Below, in pieces: positions 61,898-64,000 of a stretch of DNA of 64,000 bases (the stretch's first letter is position 1; the number at the start of each line of letters is the position of its first letter). The DNA lies in the NCBI GenBank assembly GCA_041441915.1, contig JASDRS010000026.1, forward strand, positions 1-64,000. The letters are read 5' to 3'. The stretch comes from UBA10365 sp041441915. GTDB lineage: Bacteria > Pseudomonadota > Alphaproteobacteria > Rhodobacterales > Rhodobacteraceae. The position numbers were made by a program, and so were the translations under genes. The notes beneath the pieces were generated by a model that saw only the letters and a program-made list of their open reading frames with translations, searched no databases and was not told the DNA's origin.

Positions 61898-63375
61898 TGT
61901 CTTTGCAAGGTCTGACCATAGCCAGTGCCCGCGACGCCCTACGCAAACGCGAATTTACGGCGTCCGAGCTGACTGAAACTTATATCGACGCGGTCAGTCA
62001 GGGCGATTCTTTAGGGGCATTTGTCCACAAGACACCCGAAATCGCACTGGCCCAAAGTGCTGCCGCCGATGTGCGCTTGGCTTCAGGAGATGCACCTGAT
62101 TTGTGCGGCATTCCTTTGGGCATTAAAGATCTTTTTTGCACCAAAGACGTGCCTTCGCAAGCGGCTAGCCGCATTTTGTATGGATTTTTACCTCAATATG
62201 AATCAACCGTGACGGCAAAACTTTTTGCTGCTGGGGCGGTGATGCTTGGCAAGTTGAACATGGACGAATTTGCCATGGGCTCGAGTAACGAATCTTCGTG
62301 CTACGGCAATGCTGTTAATCCTTGGTCAATTGCTGGCGAAAAGCGTACGCCAGGTGGATCATCGGGTGGGTCAGCGTCGGCAGTAGCTGCTGATCTATGT
62401 TTGGGGGCTACTGGAACTGACACCGGCGGATCCATTCGCCAACCTGCGGCCTTTACTGGAATTGTGGGAATTAAGCCCACTTATGGGCGCGTGTCGCGCT
62501 TTGGAATTGTGGCCTTTGCCTCGAGCCTGGATCAAGCTGGACCCATGACAAAAACAGTACGTGATGCCGCAATTTTTTTAGGCGCTATGTCGGGCCATGA
62601 TGCTCAGGACAGCACCTCGGCCTCCTTGGCCGTCCCAGATTTTGAAGCGGCCTTAACGGGTGATATTCGAGGCAAGAAGATTGGTATTCCGCGAGAATAT
62701 CGTATGGCTGGCATGGCAGATGAAATCGAAGCCTTGTGGAAATCTGGCATCGCGATGCTGCGTGACGCAGGGGGCGAAATTGTGGATATTTCACTACCCC
62801 ACACCAAATATGCTTTGCCTGCCTATTATGTGATTGCGCCCGCCGAAGCGTCAAGCAATTTAGCGCGTTATGACGGAGTACGATATGGGCATCGCGCGAA
62901 ATTGGCTGCGGGTGATGGCATCACCGAAATGTATGAAAAAACCCGTGCCGACGGATTTGGCCCCGAAGTGCAACGCCGGATTATGATTGGCACTTACGTG
63001 CTGTCAGCGGGCTTTTATGACGCTTACTATAATCGCGCGCGCCGTGTGAGAGCCTTAATAAAACGCGATTTTGATCTGGCTTTTGAAGCTGGTATTGATA
63101 CGATTTTGACCCCCGCAACCCCATCGAGCGCCTTTGAACTTGGCGCGCTGAAATCGGTTGATCCAGTTAAGATGTATCTGAATGACGTCTTTACGGTTAC
63201 GGTAAATTTGGCAGGCCTGCCAGGCATTTCAGTTCCTGTTGGGCTTGACGCGCAGGGCCTGCCTCTGGGGCTACAGCTGATTGGGCGACCCTGGGCCGAG
63301 GCAGATTTGCTTAATCACGCTTATGTTTTGGAACAGGCCGCGGCTTTTGTCGCCAAACCGAATAAATGGTGGTAA
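61897..63375 (+). CDS. gatA: Aspartyl/glutamyl-tRNA amidotransferase subunit A
   Basis: This 492-residue amidase releases ammonia from glutamine for GatB. The amidase signature includes GIKDLFCTKD (Lys), GGSSGGSASAVAA and TDTGGSIRQPAAF with the Ser-cisSer-Lys triad. It overlaps gatC by one base. gatB is not in the window and may lie beyond the right end or elsewhere. Confidence 0.96.
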   Translation: MSLQGLTIASARDALRKREFTASELTETYIDAVSQGDSLGAFVHKTPEIALAQSAAADVRLASGDAPDLCGIPLGIKDLFCTKDVPSQAASRILYGFLPQYESTVTAKLFAAGAVMLGKLNMDEFAMGSSNESSCYGNAVNPWSIAGEKRTPGGSSGGSASAVAADLCLGATGTDTGGSIRQPAAFTGIVGIKPTYGRVSRFGIVAFASSLDQAGPMTKTVRDAAIFLGAMSGHDAQDSTSASLAVPDFEAALTGDIRGKKIGIPREYRMAGMADEIEALWKSGIAMLRDAGGEIVDISLPHTKYALPAYYVIAPAEASSNLARYDGVRYGHRAKLAAGDGITEMYEKTRADGFGPEVQRRIMIGTYVLSAGFYDAYYNRARRVRALIKRDFDLAFEAGIDTILTPATPSSAFELGALKSVDPVKMYLNDVFTVTVNLAGLPGISVPVGLDAQGLPLGLQLIGRPWAEADLLNHAYVLEQAAAFVAKPNKWW

Positions 63376-63397
63376 GATTGCTCTAAACGGAGGAAAT

Positions 63398-64000
63398 ATG
63401 CACAAAGTTTTTATTCTAGGGCTTTTAAGCCTAACTGCGCTGGCCGCTTGCGCCGATACGGATATAGAACAAAAAGGTTTGGGCTTTAGCGATTATGACA
63501 GTTATTTGCGCGATTCGGCTGCGCGTGCGCAGGCCGAATCGGTTGTGGCGCGGGCGGAAGTGGTTACTTTAGTACAAAAGCAACCCGAGCTAAATCAAAG
63601 CGCGGCCACGGTTTATATGACCGCGATGCCTACCGCTGCTTTAACTAATATTTCGGAAAATGGAGCTCCCCTGAACGCCACCGCATTCGGCTATGGTGCT
63701 AGAGAAGCCGCTGCGGTGCAAACGGCTATGGGTACTTTGCCCGTAGCGCAGTCATCGGTCGGTTTTTCGACTGATCGTTTGACATCGGTGCTTGATCGGG
63801 TTGAAACCACCGCCTTGGTGGGGAATGCGTTGCTAGATGGGCTTGATCCTGTGGCCAGGTATGCACTTAAGACAACGCATGACATGGGCCAAGCGCTCTA
63901 TCCGCGTGGCGCAGTCGCGCTGCTAGACAGAGTTATAGCGTGTGATATTTATGTAGGTCCGGAAGAGGCGCAGCTTGCCTTTCTAACCGCTGGTGGGCCA
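63398..64000 (+). CDS. Putative lipoprotein, cut by window end
   Basis: An open frame of about 201 codons begins with ATG 63398 after GGAGG and runs to the window edge without a stop. The N-terminus is a lipoprotein signal ending in the lipobox LAAC. The mature part is alanine- and threonine-rich, with no recognised domain, and reaches DIYVGPEEAQL at the edge. It lies 22 bp after gatA on the same strand. Function unknown. Confidence 0.75.
   Translation, partial: MHKVFILGLLSLTALAACADTDIEQKGLGFSDYDSYLRDSAARAQAESVVARAEVVTLVQKQPELNQSAATVYMTAMPTAALTNISENGAPLNATAFGYGAREAAAVQTAMGTLPVAQSSVGFSTDRLTSVLDRVETTALVGNALLDGLDPVARYALKTTHDMGQALYPRGAVALLDRVIACDIYVGPEEAQLAFLTAGGP

Overview
The window looks like a chromosomal segment of a marine alphaproteobacterium of the Rhodobacterales (Roseobacter-type). 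The evidence is the cell-cycle regulator GcrA, an NDUFS4-like complex I accessory subunit, a DUF2927 lipoprotein, a BigR/SqrR-type sulfide operon, and the arg/gcrA/rimO/uvrB/lepA/gatCA gene set. The species cannot be named from this sequence. There is no rRNA, CRISPR array, integrase or complete insertion sequence. Two arginine tRNAs sit at about 35 kb.

Bases 1-28.7 kb are an AT-richer accessory catabolic region. It encodes two alpha/beta hydrolases of the FrsA/2,6-dihydroxypseudooxynicotine-hydrolase type, an amidohydrolase of the gamma-resorcylate decarboxylase/LigW type, a 3-hydroxyisobutyrate-dehydrogenase-like enzyme, an M24 (creatinase-fold) protein with a rebuilt metal site, a phytoene-desaturase-like FAD oxidoreductase, three beta-etherase-like GSTs, a glutathionyl-hydroquinone reductase, a SsuABC/TauABC-type ABC importer, a creatininase-like amidohydrolase, a cupin, a Gfo/Idh/MocA oxidoreductase, a D-2-hydroxyacid dehydrogenase and an aldo/keto reductase. 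Six near-identical LacI-type operators (consensus TGCAAWC-GTTYGCA) lie upstream of most of these units. A single LacI-family regulator gene sits among them at 15.8 kb. I read this as one regulon for uptake and glutathione-linked breakdown of an unknown organic substrate. Inside the island are pckA, with its own different LacI-type sites, and a sulfonate block: comD-comE-FMN dehydrogenase divergent from a TauE/SafE exporter, with a second exporter behind the lacI gene.

Bases 28.7-32.4 kb are a bigR-type sulfane-sulfur operon: ArsR-family sensor with two conserved cysteines, two YeeE/YedE half-transporters, a persulfide-dioxygenase-like MBL protein, and a SulP transporter that has lost its middle third. 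A perfect 12-bp inverted repeat overlaps the repressor start codon.

Bases 32.4-64 kb are mostly core genome with higher GC: MYG1, a TIGR02466 oxygenase-like protein, a YczE-like membrane protein, two tRNA-Arg, GNAT, the NDUFS4-like subunit, uvrB, lepA, PCuAC, rpmB, hrpB, argF-argD, gcrA, rimO, an enolase-superfamily dehydratase, an ABC exporter, an acyl-CoA ligase, purC, a DUF2927 lipoprotein, rluB-like, tadA, a UPF0173 hydrolase, gatC-gatA, and a lipoprotein gene cut by the window end. Two adjacent genes here are broken: a PfkB sugar kinase (homopolymer frameshift) and dtd (lost start, two stops).
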